From the NCBI RefSeq assembly GCF_005233845.1, contig NZ_SZQL01000007.1, forward strand, positions 186,001 to 250,000: a DNA stretch of 64,000 nucleotides, in the 5' to 3' direction. This DNA comes from Ilyomonas limi. Lineage in GTDB: Bacteria; Bacteroidota; Bacteroidia; Chitinophagales; Chitinophagaceae. The notes under the pieces were generated by a model. It did no database searches. It saw only the letters and a list, made by a program, of their open reading frames with translations, and had not been told where the DNA came from. Below, piece after piece: positions 17,380 to 26,569 of the stretch. How positions within the stretch are numbered: the stretch's first letter is position 1; every line of letters begins with the position of its first letter. Made by a program: the position numbers and the translations under genes.

Positions 17380-18435
17380 ATGGAGCTACCAATAAATAAT
17401 CCATTATTAAAAAAGCTAACGGTTACACGTATTACAGAAGAAGCTCCTGGCTTTAAGACGTTTATATTTGAGGAAGATGCAGCCAATCGTATCCACTACC
17501 AGGCAGGTCAATACCTTACGTTCATTCACTACTTTAACGGTATAGAAACGCGGCGGTCTTATTCTATTACCTCATCCCCTGTGCTTAACGAGCCATTAGC
17601 TGTTGGTGTAAAAAGAATAGAAAATGGTCTGTTCTCCCGTTTTATGACTGATAAAGTACAGCCGGGCGATGTGCTGGAAACGATTGGTGCTGCAGGTTTA
17701 TTTACATTACCCGAAAATATAAAAGACTATAAACAGGTTTTCTTTTTTGCAGCGGGCAGCGGCATTACGCCTATTTACTCGATTATCAAAACCATACTAC
17801 ATCAGCATTCGCATATTCATGCAGTACTTATTTACAGCAGTCATTCGCAGTTAAGTACCGCTTTTTTACACGAGCTACGACAAATACAACAACAATTTAC
17901 AGACAGGTTAATCATTGAATTTTTATTTAGTACAGACAAAAATATCTATCGTGCTCACCTGCATAGAGACTTTATTTTCAGCCTGGTTAATCAATACAAG
18001 AAAGCTATTGTGCAGCAAGTACTAGCGTATGTATGCGGACCGGTAAACTACATGCGGATGTGCATTTATACATTACAAGAGTTAAATATTCCCACTGAAA
18101 ATATTAAGAAAGAAAACTTTAATACGCAAAAAGTAAACACAGTAGCAGAACCGCCGGACAAACAACCATACAATGCAGATATTTATTTTGCCGGACAAGC
18201 TTATCGTGTTATTGTCAATTATCCTGATACAATTTTGAAAGCGGCTAAAAAAGAAGGCATTGCACTGCCTTATAGTTGCGAGGCCGGCAAGTGTGGCAAC
18301 TGCACCATGCGCTGTACCAAAGGCGAAGTATGGATGTCGTACAATGAAGTATTAACACCAAAAGACATAGAGCAAGGTTTGGTGCTCACCTGTGTGGGAC
18401 ATCCAGTGTTTGGCGATGTGGAACTGCATGCGTGA
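17380..18435 (+). CDS. flavin- and 2Fe-2S-containing reductase (PaaE/Hmp-reductase-like)
   Basis: The ATG at 17380 (MELPINNPLLKKLTVTRITE) gives 351 residues; the frame is open upstream only from a TTG. The order is FAD domain (RRSYSITSSP, residues 59-68), NAD(P) domain (AAGSGITPIYSIIK, later AYVCGPVNYM) and a C-terminal plant-type ferredoxin with CEAGKCGNC near residues 300-308 plus a last Cys in LTCVGH: the four ligands C-x4-C-x2-C-x(n)-C. It passes electrons from NAD(P)H through FAD to the iron-sulfur cluster and on to a partner, such as an oxygenase or desaturase. No oxygenase subunit is adjacent, so the partner is unknown. It is a single gene. Confidence 0.9.
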   Translation: MELPINNPLLKKLTVTRITEEAPGFKTFIFEEDAANRIHYQAGQYLTFIHYFNGIETRRSYSITSSPVLNEPLAVGVKRIENGLFSRFMTDKVQPGDVLETIGAAGLFTLPENIKDYKQVFFFAAGSGITPIYSIIKTILHQHSHIHAVLIYSSHSQLSTAFLHELRQIQQQFTDRLIIEFLFSTDKNIYRAHLHRDFIFSLVNQYKKAIVQQVLAYVCGPVNYMRMCIYTLQELNIPTENIKKENFNTQKVNTVAEPPDKQPYNADIYFAGQAYRVIVNYPDTILKAAKKEGIALPYSCEAGKCGNCTMRCTKGEVWMSYNEVLTPKDIEQGLVLTCVGHPVFGDVELHA

Positions 18436-18751
18436 GAATGGCTGATTTAAAATGATTGTCTTAAAAGCAAAGGGCTGTAAATGGTAAGGGCAATTTTGTG
18501 CTACTATTCATACTCGTATTACTTCACCGGTTTTTAGTTGTTTCTGAATAACGTTCTCAACAATACTGCTATGATAACAGCCAGACAAAACGTGTCCGCT
18601 TTTTCGGCAAATAGATATTATAGCTCTAAAACAGAAACAGTCATCCCTTTTTTACAAAGATGATGACTGTTTATCAATTCTGTTCAACTTAACCAGAGAA
18701 TCGCTTTACAATTCAGTTTTACCTGCCTGTACAAACTACTCTTTATTGCTG
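18436..18751. other. 316-bp spacer between convergent genes
   Basis: It holds one hairpin, AAACAGTCATC (18635-18645) with GATGACTGTTT (18662-18672), which may serve as a terminator for the sulfatase gene or the reductase gene. Nothing else was recognised. Confidence 0.5.
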
Positions 18752-20137
18752 TCATTGCAGGTTATATTGTTCTTGTGTATTTATTACATTATTAAGTTGC
18801 TGCTTTATTTTCTTTTGCTCCGGCGTAGGGTTTGTAATAGGATGCTCTTCCAGTGGATCATTAATTATATCATAGAAGTGATTGACATCAGTTTCATCAT
18901 ACTTTTTGTATTGCGCCTGCCTTGCAAATACTTTAAAGCGTTTATCACCCGCAGAAGATAATGGCTTATAATATATATACGTCCAATCTCTCGCTGTAAA
19001 AGGAAGGTCGTAAATAGCGCCATAAAAAGAAACGCCATCCAGATGTCCGAAGGTGGTAGGCTGCGGTATGCCTGCCAGATCTGCCATTGTTGGCATCAGA
19101 TCGGTAAAATCAATAATGTTATTTTTAATACCGGGCTTAATGCCAGGTCCTGCCACTATAAAAGGCACGTGGGTGCCGTAAACATTGGTCAGGCCTTTTG
19201 CGCCATCAATACTTGTATTGTTCCAGGTAGAAGTAATGCTCTTTGGTGTACCATTATCGCTACAAAAAATAACAATGGTGTTATTTAGTAAATTTTTCGC
19301 CTTCAGCGTGTCCATCAGTTTACCCACTTCTTTGTCCATATACCTCACCATATCAGGGAAATATTTTTTACTAGATGCGCCGCCGGCAAAATCCCAGGTT
19401 GCATAATCCGGGTTGTCTGGTGTAGGTGAAAACGGCATGTGGCAAAGCGAAAAAGAATGATATACAAAGAAGGGTTTGGATGTGTTCCTGTTTACACTAT
19501 CTATAAAACGGGATGTAAAATCTACAAACATATCATCGGCATATTTGCCCTGGGTTGCACTTTGAGGTAAGTAAGCTCCTTTTTGATACAAGGTAGGATC
19601 TTTATATCGCCCCTTATTTTCTTCAGATTCATCCCCGCCGTTATACGGTAAGAACACCAGATAATCGCTGAAGCCAAAACCTCTTATGGCTACATCGCCG
19701 CCATCCAATTGCCACTTGCCCGAAACGGCAGTAGCATAGCCATTAGACCTTAGCATATTGGCAATTGTCTTCTGGTCTCTCAACATAGTTCCCCAGGTAG
19801 TATAATTTTGATTGTTGTATTTACCGGTAAGGAAAGACTGGCGCGATGGCGAGCAGAGTGGAGTGCTGTTGGCATCTGAAAACTGCCGGCCAACCCGGGC
19901 TAAGCTGTCAATATTAGGTGTTTGATACGACTGGCCGCCCGTATAGGCAGGCACTTCGTAGCCAATATCATCAGCAACCAGCAATAAAATATTGGGTTTT
20001 CTACTACGCAGCGTCTGCGATTTAACAGCATCCTGCGCCACTCCGGCTGGCAGTTCTTTGTTATCAAACCCGGGTTTGTTGCAGGAAGATAAGCATAGCA
20101 GCAGCAATGCACAGGGGATTAGAGTTAGTTTCTTCAT
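18752..20137 (-). CDS. sulfatase (arylsulfatase family), lipoprotein
   Basis: A 461-residue protein with a type II signal peptide (MKKLTLIPCALLLLCLSSCN, lipidated Cys19). The sulfatase domain starts at KPNILLLVADDIGYE, with metal ligands D56/D57, and carries the maturation signature CSPSRQSFLTG with C95 as the residue oxidised to formylglycine. GTPKSITSTWNNTS and FCSDNGTP (a second metal site) follow, then the C-terminal subdomain. It hydrolyses sulfate esters, probably on polysaccharides or small aromatics, at the periplasmic face of a membrane. No polysaccharide-utilisation partners (SusC/SusD) or formylglycine-generating enzyme lie nearby, so the substrate is open. Confidence 0.93.
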   Translation of the reverse strand: MKKLTLIPCALLLLCLSSCNKPGFDNKELPAGVAQDAVKSQTLRSRKPNILLLVADDIGYEVPAYTGGQSYQTPNIDSLARVGRQFSDANSTPLCSPSRQSFLTGKYNNQNYTTWGTMLRDQKTIANMLRSNGYATAVSGKWQLDGGDVAIRGFGFSDYLVFLPYNGGDESEENKGRYKDPTLYQKGAYLPQSATQGKYADDMFVDFTSRFIDSVNRNTSKPFFVYHSFSLCHMPFSPTPDNPDYATWDFAGGASSKKYFPDMVRYMDKEVGKLMDTLKAKNLLNNTIVIFCSDNGTPKSITSTWNNTSIDGAKGLTNVYGTHVPFIVAGPGIKPGIKNNIIDFTDLMPTMADLAGIPQPTTFGHLDGVSFYGAIYDLPFTARDWTYIYYKPLSSAGDKRFKVFARQAQYKKYDETDVNHFYDIINDPLEEHPITNPTPEQKKIKQQLNNVINTQEQYNLQ

Positions 20138-20813
20138 TTTTTCGCTATTTAGCTCGTTTAGTAAATGAGTAATAATATATGCTTCTATTAATTAATCTTA
20201 TTACACAATAAAACAAGTTCTTGGTTGTTATACCTATATCACTTTTGCAATCTCCTCAAATCAGGTGCATTTAACCTACCACGATTTTACTAATTATATC
20301 AGCTCAAACTATTTTGTAATATATTGTTGGCAAACAAAAAACCATAAGCACTAAAACCGGGTTTCAGGTTAAACTTCTACAAAAAAATACGCGATAAAAG
20401 TACAAAAGGGTTAGCAATATATCCAAAAAATATTTAACATCTTTTTGGTCTTATAAGCCTTTCTATTTGCATCCCTCGCAAGCCTGTTGCTATACAGCAG
20501 CTTATTGGTTTATGTCCATCGTTGCGTCGCCAGGGTTTGAAAGCTTCAACAAATGGGTAAGACTTTATTTAAGTATAGTTTACAGCTTCGCAAAAAGCAA
20601 AGTGCAGGTGCCTGCTTTATTTTAAATTTTGGCAAGGCACAACCGGCAATTACAGGAATGCACCAGCTTTAATCCTATACTTTTTAGCAGTGCACAGAGA
20701 AAAGCAGAGAGCAGTTATTATGATGTTCTTTTATGAGGAACTTAAATAAGAATACAATCCTTTTTCAGCTAAATAATACAATTACAGTTAGCTAATAGCT
20801 CACAGTTCAATGC
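20138..20813. other. 676-bp spacer upstream of the sulfatase gene
   Basis: No gene, RNA or clear repeat could be supported. Together with the broken gene at 20814-21069 this makes about 1 kb of non-coding or decaying DNA, so it may contain more remnants too degraded to read by eye. Confidence 0.4.
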
Positions 20814-21069
20814 TTGCAACTTGTACAGCCGAAATAGCATCAAAAATCGCTTACTTCTTTAGCTGCCCATTTTTAAAATGTGCTGACGGGATTGAAGTTA
20901 TCAAAATACAAAGACGCATAAACCTGTATAAAATACAAAGCTATGCCAATGCTGTTTTTTATTTCGTTTCGCCGGGGCATAAAGCGCTGCCACAGCGCCC
21001 ACGTTGTGTTGTTTGCAAGAGACATTTCCATGCGTTTGCCAATACACGTTTCTCTGTTAGCTTTTCCAT
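20814..21069 (-). pseudogene. remnant of a GyrI-like (effector-binding) domain gene
   Basis: Read on the minus strand from the ATG at 21069, the start MEKLTEKRV is in one frame. After a one-base slip the next frame continues IGKRMEMSLANNTTWALWQR, FMPRRNEIKNSIG and YFIQVYASLYFDNFNPVSTF. A TAA then interrupts, and the same frame resumes KWAAKEVSDF before a TGA; a second slip allows DAISAVQVASIEL and then a stop. The order GKRxxMS-L-W-FMPRR-EI-Q-Y-NP-F-KWA-EV-F is that of GyrI-like proteins found in Bacteroidota. The C-terminal half is missing. Two frameshifts, one nonsense codon and truncation mean it cannot make the normal protein. Confidence 0.75.
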
Positions 21070-21167
21070 GCGTGGGGTCACGTCTGCAAAGCCATTCTTT
21101 TGCTCTCATTTATTGCGGCAGATCTTATAAGCACAGAAAATTTGTAAAGGCAAAATAAGCAGAACGC

Positions 21168-21683
21168 TTAAGAGTACATACCGGTATTAAACTCTTTCTT
21201 AAAGCTGTTTGCTTTACTAATTGTGTAAGCTATAAATACAATCCAGGTTGCAAATGCCAATAAAATAGAAGTACCACTTCCCATATACAAAAAAACTACT
21301 GTTAAGGCAATAGGTATCAGCCACGTTGGGCGGTACATTCTTCTTAGCGCACCAATATTAAAGAAGTTCTGATTGGTAGTATGATTAGTTGCTGCAATAT
21401 AGTCACCAGCTTTTTTACCCTTTTGCACGGCCCATACAACCGTTACTTCGTTGCCCTCGCGGCAGGCTACATCAAAATCCTGGAGCTGAAAAGAATGTTC
21501 TTTACCGGTATTGTCCATCAAAAATATCTGGTCGTGCACGGTAGTTGTAGATCGCATATTTACCGGCGTGTTGCCACCGCCGGTTGCACTTACTGTGGTT
21601 GACAGGTTTTTGCTGGAAGATAGTACTTTGCCGGTGGTGTGATAGAGCGTGTATTCTTTACCGCTCGCCATTAACGTTTTCAT
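21168..21683 (-). CDS. membrane protein of unknown function
   Basis: A 171-residue protein. The first ~110 residues are soluble and beta-rich (KEYTLYHTTGKVLSSSKN, a Gly/Thr-rich turn, then QIFLMDNTGKEHSFQLQDFD and VACREGNEVTVVWAVQKGKK). Two membrane helices follow (about residues 118-136, PTWLIPIALTVVFLYMG, and 138-158, TSILLAFATWIVFIAYTI), with a short charged tail. The soluble part probably faces the cytoplasm, since there is no signal peptide. I recognise no named domain. It is a single gene, preceded on its strand by a 258-bp spacer. Confidence 0.75.
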   Translation of the reverse strand: MKTLMASGKEYTLYHTTGKVLSSSKNLSTTVSATGGGNTPVNMRSTTTVHDQIFLMDNTGKEHSFQLQDFDVACREGNEVTVVWAVQKGKKAGDYIAATNHTTNQNFFNIGALRRMYRPTWLIPIALTVVFLYMGSGTSILLAFATWIVFIAYTISKANSFKKEFNTGMYS

Positions 21684-21941
21684 ATTGCAGAGGTTTTATT
21701 GTGCGTGGTTAAAAGGTGGGAGCTTTGGTGAAAATTTGACGATTGAGAACCAAATATATATAAATTATCCGTGTGATAATTTAAAATCCGGAGGAATAAA
21801 AAATTATAATTTTTATAGGGATTTATTATTAAAGCTATCCGGGTTATGGTGTGGCATACTCTTAAAATAGCGACTCCTGCTAAGATGAAATTGAAGTAGT
21901 CAATATATTAAAACCGGTATTAAGGGTAAGAAAACCTTCAA

Positions 21942-23165
21942 TCAAAGATCATTCATTTTCTGTACTAATATCCGTTTATCCGTTGCTGTTTTTGCAAGCG
22001 GGATAGCTTTCTCAAAATAGTGTTTTGCCTTATTGTTATCAATGTTTGTGTACAATTCGCCAAGTAGTGTAAAATAATAGTGGTTATCGGTAAGTCTTAG
22101 CTTCTCGGCTTCTGCAATGGCAACTGCTTTACCGTTTGCTTTTGCAAGTGCAAAGGTTCTGTTGAGCGCGGCTATAGGAGAATATGCTATTTGCAGCAAC
22201 TGGTTATAAAGTTGCAGAATATTTTCCCACTTATCACCTGTATCCTCTTTGATTGTATGCCAGTAAGCAATGCCTGCTTCCAGGTGATATCTGGAGATAT
22301 AATTGCCCTGCGATGCGCTGTTTAAATAATATGCACCTGTAGCAATCAGTTCATAATTCCACAGTGCTTCATCTTGCTGCTCATACAGCACCATCTCTCC
22401 ATTTCCATTTTTTCGCGCAGGAAAACGCGAAGCATGAAAACACATCAACGCATACAAAGCATTTACTTCAGGCAAATCTGTTTGTTTGTTATTCATTAAT
22501 AGATACACCAGTCGCATCGCTTCTGTACACAGTTCTTCCCGAATGATGGCATCATCCGATTCGGAATAATAACCTTCATTAAATAATAAATACAGCGTTG
22601 TTAAAACAGCATTTACGCGTTTACCCATTTCATTAACGGCCGGCAGTTGTATTGCTATTTGTTCTGCACGCAATTTTTCTTTGGCTCTGAATAGCCGCTT
22701 GTTTATTGTTTCTTTATTGGTTAAGAACGCTGTTGCAATTTCATCAATACCAAAACCACATAAAATACGAAGCGACAAACCAATTTATGCTTCTACCGGA
22801 ATGGCAGGATGACAAAGTGTAAAAAGCATCTGTAGTTGACTATCGGCAATGTTTTGTTCGGATAAATCAATGATGAAAGTATGGACAGGGGTATCGTTTT
22901 GTATTGCTTTTGCAACTTTTTCATCAAACTGATTATTGCGCTGAATATGATTCTTTGCTTTGTTTTTAGCAACCACATACAACCATGCAACCGGGTTTTG
23001 CGGAATGCCTTTGTAGCTCCATGTTTCCAGCGCCAGCAAAAAAGTTTCACTGGCAATATCTTCAGCTACTTCCAAATATTCAATACCAAAAAACCTTGTC
23101 AGGACAGCGCATATTTTACTATATTCCGTCCTGAACAAGTGCGGTATCAATTCCTGCGGCTGCAT
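21942..23165 (-). pseudogene. ECF42-type sigma factor gene interrupted by one in-frame TAA
   Basis: Two open parts lie in the same frame: 22785-23165 (sigma region 2, IASETFLLALETWSYKGIPQ and AWLYVVAKNKAKNHI) and 21942-22784 (sigma region 4, IGLSLRILCGFGIDEIATAF and KRLFRAKEKL, then a TPR-like C-terminal extension with LLFNEGYYSE, ALMCFHASR and AALNRTFALAKANGKAVAI). They are separated only by TAA at 22785-22787, inside PVEA-stop-IGLSLR where relatives have Gln (CAA). Without that base change the gene would give about 407 residues, the usual length. It could be a true nonsense mutation or a sequencing error. The start ATG overlaps the stop of the upstream DGPF gene (TAATG), so translation is coupled. 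Confidence 0.85.
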
Positions 23166-23527
23166 TAGTGAGCGTTTTCTTCCTTTGCTATTTTTCTTAT
23201 TTCCATACTATTGCCTTCACCCTGCAAAACAGGGCAACCCTTTGCAAATTCCACTGCTTCTTCCACCGACTCGGCTTTTACAACAATAAAACCACCAATG
23301 GTTTCTTTAATGTCTCCAAAGGGTCCATTAGTAACAACCGGTTTACCGCTTTTGGTGGTGATTACTTTTGCATTGTCAAATGGCAAACCAGTGCCGCTTA
23401 CAAATTTGTTTTGGGCAGCAATGCCGCCAATCCAATCCATGGTTTGTTTCATCCATTGCTGAATTTGCTCGGGCGAGGCTACTTTTCTGCCATCTTCATG
23501 CCTCATAATTAATGCATACTCTTCCAT
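23165..23527 (-). CDS. YCII-related / DGPF domain protein
   Basis: A 120-residue single-domain protein. It begins MEEYALIMRHEDGRKVASPE, and the hallmark GPFGDIKETIGGFIVVKA contains the GPF-(x)-KE core of DGPF domains; the ferredoxin-like fold ends with AVEFAKGCPVLQGEGNSMEI. It is the usual genomic partner of ECF42-type sigma factors, and its stop overlaps their start here. The biochemical role of DGPF proteins is not settled; some YCII relatives have been proposed as enzymes or small-molecule binders. It is intact although its sigma partner carries a nonsense codon. Confidence 0.92.
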   Translation of the reverse strand: MEEYALIMRHEDGRKVASPEQIQQWMKQTMDWIGGIAAQNKFVSGTGLPFDNAKVITTKSGKPVVTNGPFGDIKETIGGFIVVKAESVEEAVEFAKGCPVLQGEGNSMEIRKIAKEENAH

Positions 23528-23981
23528 GTTGTTTTCAATTTAAATGGTTATTGAAATAAATTTTATACTTCAATAACAAATGAGCTTATTGTAAATTGGA
23601 CAAAAAGGCGGAAATATTTTTTACCGGAATTCTTCTTAAAGAACCGTTGTGCTGTCATTTATGAATAAAATAATTTACTGAAAAGTATTCATCAGATCTA
23701 AACTTTTCTATTTTCATTTAAACCCATAATCATCCTTATCCTCATACACGCAACCACAGAAAAATATTATAAAAATGAACAAGTATTTAACCATACTATA
23801 AGCAATTGTTTGTATGCCCAAATATAAGCACACGTATCTGCAATGTGCATTACTTCAACATTGCAGCAGCTATTTGTTGTACTACTTTCACTGGCGCCCG
23901 GCACTCCTTTTTAAACCTTTTCCCACCTCAGCAATCTTCCTTACTTTTAGTTTTTAAAATTTGTTACTGTAAACCTCCTCC
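23528..23981. other. 454-bp spacer between divergent operons
   Basis: It must contain the promoters of the DGPF-sigma pair and of the DUF5103 gene. It is AT-rich, and I could identify no full TTTG-N19-TAnnTTTG promoter, repeat or RNA in it. Confidence 0.5.
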
Positions 23982-25265
23982 ATGAAGCAATTGATTGGTA
24001 TTGCCTGCTGTGTTCTTTTTCACCTGCCTCTTTTTGCGCAGCGCCAGCCCGACAAAATATATATGTCAAACATCCATACGGTGCAATTGTTTTTAACCGG
24101 CAACCAGTTTGGCTATCCTATTATTCAGCATGGCGCAATGGGTGCTACCGAACTGCATTTTGATGATTTGGATGGCACGGTAAAAAACTACAGCTACACC
24201 TACCAGCTTTGCAATGCCGACTGGCAGCCGGTAGATTTAAGTCCGTTTGATTACCTCGATGGCTTTACGCAAAACCGCATTACGCAATACCGTGCATCAT
24301 CTATTGCCAGTGTAAAATACATTCATTACCAGGCATTGCTGCCCGAAAAGAATTGTATGCCCAAACTCACCGGCAACTATCTGCTTAAAGTTTTTCTTAA
24401 TGGCGATACGGGCAAGCTGGCTTTTACAAAAAGATTACTTATTGTAAACAAACTTGTGCCTGTTGCTGCGCAAATACAACAGCCGTTTAATACCGAGTTG
24501 TTCAGAACGCACCAGAAAGTGCAGTTTAGTATTGATAAAACAAAGCTGAATGTACTGAACCCGTTACAGCAGATAAAAGTAGTGGTGTTGCAAAACTACA
24601 GGTGGGACAACGCGGTAATGAACGCGCAACCCGCTTTTATGCGGCAGAATGTGTTTGAATATAATGGAGAAAAAGATTTTCTGTTTCCCGCGGGAAAAGA
24701 ATACCGCTGGATTGATTTGCGGAGTTTCAGGTTTTTGAGCGACCGTATTAAAAGTGCTAACCGCGAGGTAACGCCCACAGAAATTCAGGTAGCGCCCGAT
24801 GGCGAGCGAAACAACCAGCGTTACATCTGGTATGAAGATTTGAATGGTTTTTACCAGGTTGGCGGCACCGATGTAAATAATCCTTTTTTGCAGGGCGATT
24901 ATGCACGGGTACATTTCTTGTTCATCCCGCCCAACAACCAGCCTTACTCCGGTAAAAACCTGTATATTATGGGGCAAATGACCAACTACGAGTACAACGA
25001 TAGCACTAAGCTACAGTTTAATGCCAACCTGGGTGTGTACGAAACTTCTTTACTGCTGAAGCAAGGCTATTATACCTATATGTTTGGCACCAAAGACGCA
25101 GGCAATTCAAAAGCGCCCATTAATATTGCCGCTACCGAAGGTAACTATTGGGAAACCGAAAACAACTACACCATCCTGGTATATTACCGTGCCTTTAGCG
25201 ACCGTGCCGATGAACTCGTAGGCGCCTATACCATTAATTCGCGCGCATCGCGTACCGGATTGTAA
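23982..25265 (+). CDS. DUF5103 / type IX secretion plug-type protein
   Basis: A 427-residue protein with a signal peptide (MKQLIGIACCVLFHLPLFAQ). The first domain (about 22-160, with VKNYSYTYQLCNADWQPVDL and SPFDYLDGFTQNRITQYRAS) and the following beta-sandwich modules match DUF5103, whose members include the plug protein that closes the large outer-membrane channel (SprA) of T9SS when PorV is absent. It is periplasmic and acts at the outer membrane. The presence of two T9SS cargo proteins in the window fits. It is a single gene followed by the SRP RNA gene. Confidence 0.88.
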   Translation: MKQLIGIACCVLFHLPLFAQRQPDKIYMSNIHTVQLFLTGNQFGYPIIQHGAMGATELHFDDLDGTVKNYSYTYQLCNADWQPVDLSPFDYLDGFTQNRITQYRASSIASVKYIHYQALLPEKNCMPKLTGNYLLKVFLNGDTGKLAFTKRLLIVNKLVPVAAQIQQPFNTELFRTHQKVQFSIDKTKLNVLNPLQQIKVVVLQNYRWDNAVMNAQPAFMRQNVFEYNGEKDFLFPAGKEYRWIDLRSFRFLSDRIKSANREVTPTEIQVAPDGERNNQRYIWYEDLNGFYQVGGTDVNNPFLQGDYARVHFLFIPPNNQPYSGKNLYIMGQMTNYEYNDSTKLQFNANLGVYETSLLLKQGYYTYMFGTKDAGNSKAPINIAATEGNYWETENNYTILVYYRAFSDRADELVGAYTINSRASRTGL

Positions 25266-25281
25266 AGATTATAAAATTGCA

Positions 25282-25312
25282 TTTGTTTTTTATGGTGCAA
25301 TACTTATTTTTG
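25282..25312 (+). promoter_or_regulatory. promoter of the SRP RNA gene
   Basis: TTTG (25282-25285) and TATTTTTG (25305-25312) are 19 nt apart, an exact match to the Bacteroidota housekeeping promoter. The predicted start lies just before the RNA at 25317. Confidence 0.8.
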
Positions 25313-25316
25313 CGCG

Positions 25317-25413
25317 CGGCAGGTCTTATACGACCAGCTCCTGCTGAACCCTCCCAGGACCGGAAGGTAGCAAGAGTAAGCGGTTGTAGCGGTGCGATGT
25401 AAGTAGCCTGCCG
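25317..25413 (+). ncRNA. ffs: signal recognition particle RNA (small bacterial type)
   Basis: CGGCAGG (25317-25323) closes with CCTGCCG (25407-25413). The apical domain has the conserved asymmetric loop and tetraloop region AGGACCGGAAGGTAGCAAG (25354-25372 region), which binds Ffh. A T-run at 25414-25419 acts as terminator. The RNA is about 97 nt, the size of small 4.5S-type SRP RNAs without an Alu domain. With Ffh and FtsY it targets nascent membrane proteins. An exact housekeeping promoter precedes it. Confidence 0.92.
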
Positions 25414-25606
25414 TTTTTTATTTAATTGAACTACTGCTCATTAGCTTTCACGCATATAACTCCGCTCGCTTTTAAACAAAAATGAATTCTGCCTAATTGC
25501 GGTTCCGCATTAATAGTTTTACTTTGCTATTAGTACATTTGTGCCAGCGTTGAAACTGATCATTCAGTTTAACCCATTGACAATTAACAATTAAAAATCA
25601 ACAATA

Positions 25607-26263
25607 ATGAAGTTCTTCATTGACACAGCCAACCTTAATCAGATAAAAGAAGCCCATGATTTAGGCATTCTTGATGGTGTAACTACCAACCCATCGCTGA
25701 TGGCGAAAGAAGGTATTACCGGCGAAGCCGCTATTACAAAACACTACGAGACCATTTGCAATATGGTGAACGGCGATATCAGCGCAGAAGTAGTATCTGT
25801 GAAATTTGATGATATTATTGCCGAAGGCAAAAAGCTGGCTGCCATACATCCTAATATTGTGGTAAAAGTACCAATGATAAAAGATGGCGTAAAAGCCATT
25901 AAATGGTTTACCGATAATGGTATTGCAACCAACTGTACCTTGTGTTTTTCTGCCGGGCAAGCCATATTAGCTGCTAAAGCCGGCGCCAAATATATTTCAC
26001 CCTTTATAGGCCGTATAGATGATACCGGCTGGGACGGGGTGCAGCTGATAGAGCAGATTGTAAACATCTATGCTATTCAGGGTTTTGAAACACAGGTGCT
26101 CGCCGCTTCTATACGCAATTCTAACCACATTGTACAATGTGCCGAAGCAGGCGCGCATGTGGTTACTTCGCCGCTGGAGTCCATCCTCGGCTTACTCAAA
26201 CATCCGCTTACCGATATTGGCCTTGCCAAGTTTTTGGAGGATGCCAAGAAAATGCATCCATGA
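25607..26263 (+). CDS. tal: transaldolase (small, fructose-6-phosphate aldolase-like type)
   Basis: A 218-residue protein, the length of the short transaldolase subgroup. The N-terminus MKFFIDTANLNQIKEAHDLG and VTTNPSLMAKEG are signature elements, and IVVKVPMIKDG has the Schiff-base Lys at K87. The barrel continues with ATNCTLCFSAGQAI and AGAKYISPFIGRIDDTGWDG. It transfers a dihydroxyacetone unit between sugar phosphates in the non-oxidative pentose phosphate pathway. It is a single gene with a strong terminator. Confidence 0.95.
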   Translation: MKFFIDTANLNQIKEAHDLGILDGVTTNPSLMAKEGITGEAAITKHYETICNMVNGDISAEVVSVKFDDIIAEGKKLAAIHPNIVVKVPMIKDGVKAIKWFTDNGIATNCTLCFSAGQAILAAKAGAKYISPFIGRIDDTGWDGVQLIEQIVNIYAIQGFETQVLAASIRNSNHIVQCAEAGAHVVTSPLESILGLLKHPLTDIGLAKFLEDAKKMHP

Positions 26264-26286
26264 GCTTTTATCTTTTAAATACATAC

Positions 26287-26327
26287 AACCAGGCGCAAAA
26301 GCTTTGCTTTTGCGCCTGGTTCTTTTT
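26287..26327 (+). terminator. rho-independent terminator of the transaldolase gene
   Basis: A 16-bp perfect stem (26287-26302 with 26306-26321) closes a TTT loop, followed by CTTTTT. Confidence 0.9.
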
Positions 26328-26331
26328 GGTG

Positions 26332-26381
26332 ACGAGCTGCGGTGCTGCTGTGGAGCTTTTGGTGTGTCACTCACTGCAACA
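26332..26381 (+). repeat. diverged intergenic repeat, copy A
   Basis: It shares ACGAGCTG-xx-GTGCT-x4-TG-x-AGCT-x-TTGGTGT and a trailing CACTCACT-x-CAAC with 37561-37633. In both places it lies directly behind a gene on the same strand. No frame is shared, so it is a non-coding repeat. Copy A is shorter than copy B. Confidence 0.5.
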
Positions 26382-26419
26382 CCTGTGCATTATGCAACAA
26401 GGCTTACAGTCTTCAAACT

Positions 26420-26456
26420 AAAACGCTGACAGGGTTTTGAAACCTGTCAGCGTTTT
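26420..26456. terminator. second hairpin, possible terminator
   Basis: AAAACGCTGACAGG (26420-26433) pairs with CCTGTCAGCGTTTT (26443-26456). It stands between convergent genes and may act in either direction. Confidence 0.6.
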
Positions 26457-26458
26457 CG

Positions 26459-26563
26459 GTCATTGCGAGCGTAGCGAAGCAATCTGCGGATGGTAACACA
26501 ATCAAAACAAGCCATCAATATTGATTTTAAAACTTAGTACAAATTGTTTTGCCACAATGACAA
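26459..26563. repeat. REP-like intergenic element
   Basis: The left end GTCATTGCGAGCGTAGCGAA followed by GCAATCTGC is a familiar short palindromic repeat type (GCGAGCG/AGCGAAGC), and the right end reads CCACAATGACA, roughly the complement of the left TCATTG border. The middle is AT-rich and has no gene. This looks like a small non-autonomous element or REP remnant. Confidence 0.5.
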
Positions 26564-26569
26564 TCCAAT

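Noticed and set aside
20810-21130. 106-codon plus-strand frame
   Set aside because: It is the antisense shadow of the GyrI-like remnant, which reads sensibly on the minus strand.
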